Positions 61,111 to 64,000 of a DNA stretch of 64,000 nt are shown piece by piece. A model generated the notes under the pieces. It was given only the letters and a program-made list of their open reading frames with translations. It was not told where the DNA came from and ran no database searches. A program made the translations under genes and the position numbers. Source of the stretch: Echiichthys vipera (lineage: Eukaryota; Chordata; Actinopteri; Perciformes; Trachinidae). The stretch lies in the NCBI GenBank assembly GCA_963691815.1, contig OY829646.1:28611772-28675771 (forward strand), written 5' to 3'. Position 1 is the first letter of the stretch. Every line of letters begins with the position of its first letter.

Positions 61111-64000
61111 GTTAGCGCGTGCACATGTTTATCCATACAGACGCATAAGCAACCAGTGTCTAGACAGCAAACAACAATTTGGCTGGGGAACAGAGGAACA
61201 TCAATGCTAAAGCAATGTTGCTGAAACACTAGGCATGTTCCTCAGTCGTGCATGGAGGGGAGATTGTAGTGACAGACAGACGGCGATAGGAAGAGGAGGA
61301 GGAGGAGGTGCAGCAGGAATAGAGAAGAGGTTGGCAGAGCTTGCTGTGGCTAATACATCCAAAGTGTGTCAGTTAGCTCTCTAAATGTGTTTGGCCCGGG
61401 GGCTGAGAAAGCCAACACCATCGACTCAACCTACCTCTCTCCACCTTTCCACTTATCCTCTGTTCAACACTCGCCAATATCCTTAGGGGAGCTACACTGC
61501 TGTTCATTGGCACAATTGATCAAATGCCTACATGCTTAAGTGTACTTTTTTTTTTTTATTGCACGTATAAGTCTCGCAAGTACACATGCTAGATGATTAA
61601 TTTAGAGTGGTGCTGCTATGCGTCATGACAGGTAGCTTTACAGGTGTTGAGTCGTCACACTTCTTTCCCCTCTCTTGGCAGATGTAGCGCACAAGCATTC
61701 ACGCTGGGGCTGATCCCATTTTATTACAGCTGGCGATGATACTATGACTTGATAGTTTGATAATTCACACAGTATTGGTGCAATGTGCGGTACAAGGAGA
61801 AAGTTTGGTGATTTGAACTTTACTTTATACATTTTCGGTATAGATGATGGTCATTCATTTAGTCAAAAGCTTGTTCCAGCATTGACAATCCCCTTTTCTT
61901 TCACAAATGACATGTAAGTAGTGCATGTGCCCATTTGATTTACACACAAATAATACATAATAAAAATACCTGAGTCTACGCTCCAGTGAGCAAGGAAAAA
62001 ATAAAATATTTGCACACACTAGTAAGCAGGCTTGTTCTGTCATATTCTGCTGTTTGAAACCATCTGACTGGTGTCACACCAGATAGTGTATGTGTGTAAG
62101 CTCACAGTATTTTTACACAGCTTTCTGTTCTGTTAGTTTAGCTGAATTAAAAGAGAAGTACACAGATCTTCACAAGTGTCACAGCTGTTCTAAGAAATAC
62201 TGGAGGTTCTGGCGGTTTTACTGTACAGTATGTATCACAATCTGCAAAATTGAATGTGAAAGATAACATTGTGAAATTGTCACATCTAGCTTTTCATCCA
62301 AACAGGCTGGGTTTTCTTCTGAAGCACATAACTCCCAAACTCCTCTTTAGAATTGTGTTTGTTTGTGTTTGTATTGAAAACACGATTTCCAATATTTCAC
62401 TATGTTGATCTCTAAAACATTTTACTTAACCCCAATTCAGAACCAGCCATGACTAATTAATATGTATCGGTTTTGGCCCCTTCTTGCCATTGCATTAGGC
62501 TTGAGTGAAAAGTCTCTTGACGTGTTTCACCTATTTACCCTGTTTTTATTGAGTGTGGCCTGTTTCAGCATAGAGGAGGCTATTGCTAGTGGCAGCAAGC
62601 TGTCACATAAGCATAAGGCTTAGGGAATTCTCCTTTTTCCTCCTTTTCTTGCATGGTTTTGATGAATTTATAAACATCTCAGAGCTTAGCTTAATTATAC
62701 ATACAAAAACTCAAAGCTAAAAAGGGTCAAGGTCATTTGATATCACAGAACACTAATGCAGTGGAAAGGGCACTGCTATGCTACAGTACTGTATACTGTA
62801 TGTGTTGTTGTATTAGAGTGATGGTTATGTTGAGGCTGAGAATCAGAAGCTATTTCTCTAATCCTGCTAAAGCAGTACACATGGGAATGATTACTTGAAC
62901 AAAGCCATGACACCCTAGGTTATTCGAATCCTTTTTGTTCAAAAGAGAGCGACAAACAGAGAGCCAGACAGAAAGAGAGAGCGAGAGAGACAATATGAGA
63001 TGATTCAGCAAATGTGACATAATTGTATGCTGTTTGGTGGATCTTGTTATATGAATCATCTGAGTGAAGCCTCCACAATGCTGCATGTATTTATGCTTGG
63101 CGTTTTAGTCCAGTTATCAGGACAGGACACAGCGTGTCACTTTAGGCACTAAATCAGTTGAAGAAGAGATCTCGCGAATCTAAATAGCATCATTAAAGTA
63201 GTAGGGTTGTTGGAGTGAAGTACTTCAAAAGACGACCCTCTGTGAATTAGCAACAAAAGGTTTCCCTCATTCTTTCCTTAATAGGGTGTTTTAAACCTAG
63301 TTTCTCCTTGGATAAAAAAAGGATTTCTGTAATGAGCTGGTGAGTCATAGATTCTCTCGGCTGAATTTCTTGTTAATTCCCTGCCCCCTCCCTTTTTTTT
63401 ATCTCTCTCACTTTATTTCATGTGCTCTCTATCTCTCTAAATGGGCCAAGGCAACTTTTGTTGCCGTCTACTGAGGAAAGGAAGTAGATTAAGACTATTA
63501 ACACACACAAGGATGCTGATCAGCCTTTCTGGTCTCTGGTCTTATGTCTGGTCCACACTGTGCTCTCTCTCCCCTCAGGCTCTCCAGTTATAGACATCTT
63601 TCAAACGTGAGTGTGCGTGTGTGTATGGGTAAACTGTTGTTTGACGGAAACAGCCCATGTGATTCTCGCAAATATGCCCAAATACAAGGGGTGTCACGCA
63701 GCGACCAAAGTTAGTAGTAGTGAGTAGAAATAAAACATGACACAGGCCTGCTGTGTCTGTTTATGTTGCTCATGAGTGAACATGCTGCGGTGCAAACACA
63801 ATAAAGAGAAGGCACACACACAGGCACGCTATATTTAGATGACAAACTGCCATAAACCCAGGCTAAAGAGGGACGAAATAAACAAAAGAGAGGAAAAAAG
63901 CTGGGCAGGCCAGAAGCATCCCCTGTCACGGTGCAATCCCCCATGTCCTAATTACACAGGCTTAGAGGAAACGGAGGATTAGCCACTGATTCACCACGCT

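Larger units (their letters stand above)
45517..64000 (+). other. pcdh17: pcdh17 intron 3, 5' part (at least 18.5 kb, runs off the window)
   Basis: It begins with GTGAGC after 45516. The last pcdh17 exon should encode a stretch resembling the cysteine-containing NCTDEC region and about 230-250 residues in all. No frame to the right of 45.5 kb shows this, so the intron must continue past 64000. Content seen: (TG)n at 51.6, 53.8 and 60.4 kb, a MITE at 57.58-58.06 kb, and several non-repetitive ATTA-rich blocks. The stretches 45.6-48.0, 49.0-50.8, 51.7-53.8, 58.1-60.4 and 61.2-64.0 kb show no gene. Confidence 0.85.

Overview
The window looks like teleost fish genomic DNA, probably percomorph. 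It is AT-rich and dense in (CA/TG)n microsatellites. It carries several interspersed repeats I recognise from fish genomes: Tc1-like elements, hAT-type elements and MITEs, non-LTR retrotransposon tails, and a CAATTCAATTTTATTTATA-type repeat. One protein-coding gene can be supported: protocadherin-17 (pcdh17, a non-clustered delta-2 protocadherin) on the + strand. The rest is upstream intergenic DNA, introns and repeats. The species cannot be identified from the sequence alone.

Layout. 1-19.1 kb is upstream DNA with no convincing host gene. It holds a Tc1-like fragment (about 5.39-5.99 kb), LINE-type fragments (8.15-8.44 and 13.61-14.13 kb), a 104-bp-arm fold-back (12.03-12.44 kb), several repeat relics and one candidate conserved block (17.44-17.64 kb). 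A non-coding first exon ends at a clear donor at 19717 and is probably joined to an acceptor at 20488/20489. The large coding exon (start codon 20793, donor after 23288) encodes the signal peptide, six cadherin repeats, the transmembrane segment and the proximal tail. Intron 1 is about 21.6 kb. It contains two uninterrupted (GT)n arrays of about 270-285 bp, a nearly full-length degenerate Tc1-like element, a 725-bp hAT-type element with TIRs and a nearly perfect 8-bp target duplication, a non-LTR fragment, a MITE and a diverged local duplication. Two small exons (44843-44901 and 45344-45516) add 77 residues of cytoplasmic tail, including the conserved D/S-rich delta-protocadherin motif. Intron 3 runs off the right edge, so the last coding exon (roughly 230-250 residues by comparison with human PCDH17) is not in the window.

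Functionally this is a one-gene window. PCDH17 is a homophilic cell-adhesion receptor of neurons whose tail links to actin regulators. The points most worth checking are gene-level: a TAGTAG tandem acceptor at exon 3 that would give isoforms differing by one serine; a (CT)n microsatellite serving as the polypyrimidine tract of exon 2; a possible intron-retained, truncated-tail transcript with a nearby AATAAA; and three upstream ORFs in the leader. I found no CRISPR array, operon, rRNA or credible tRNA gene, and no sign of a novel multi-gene system.
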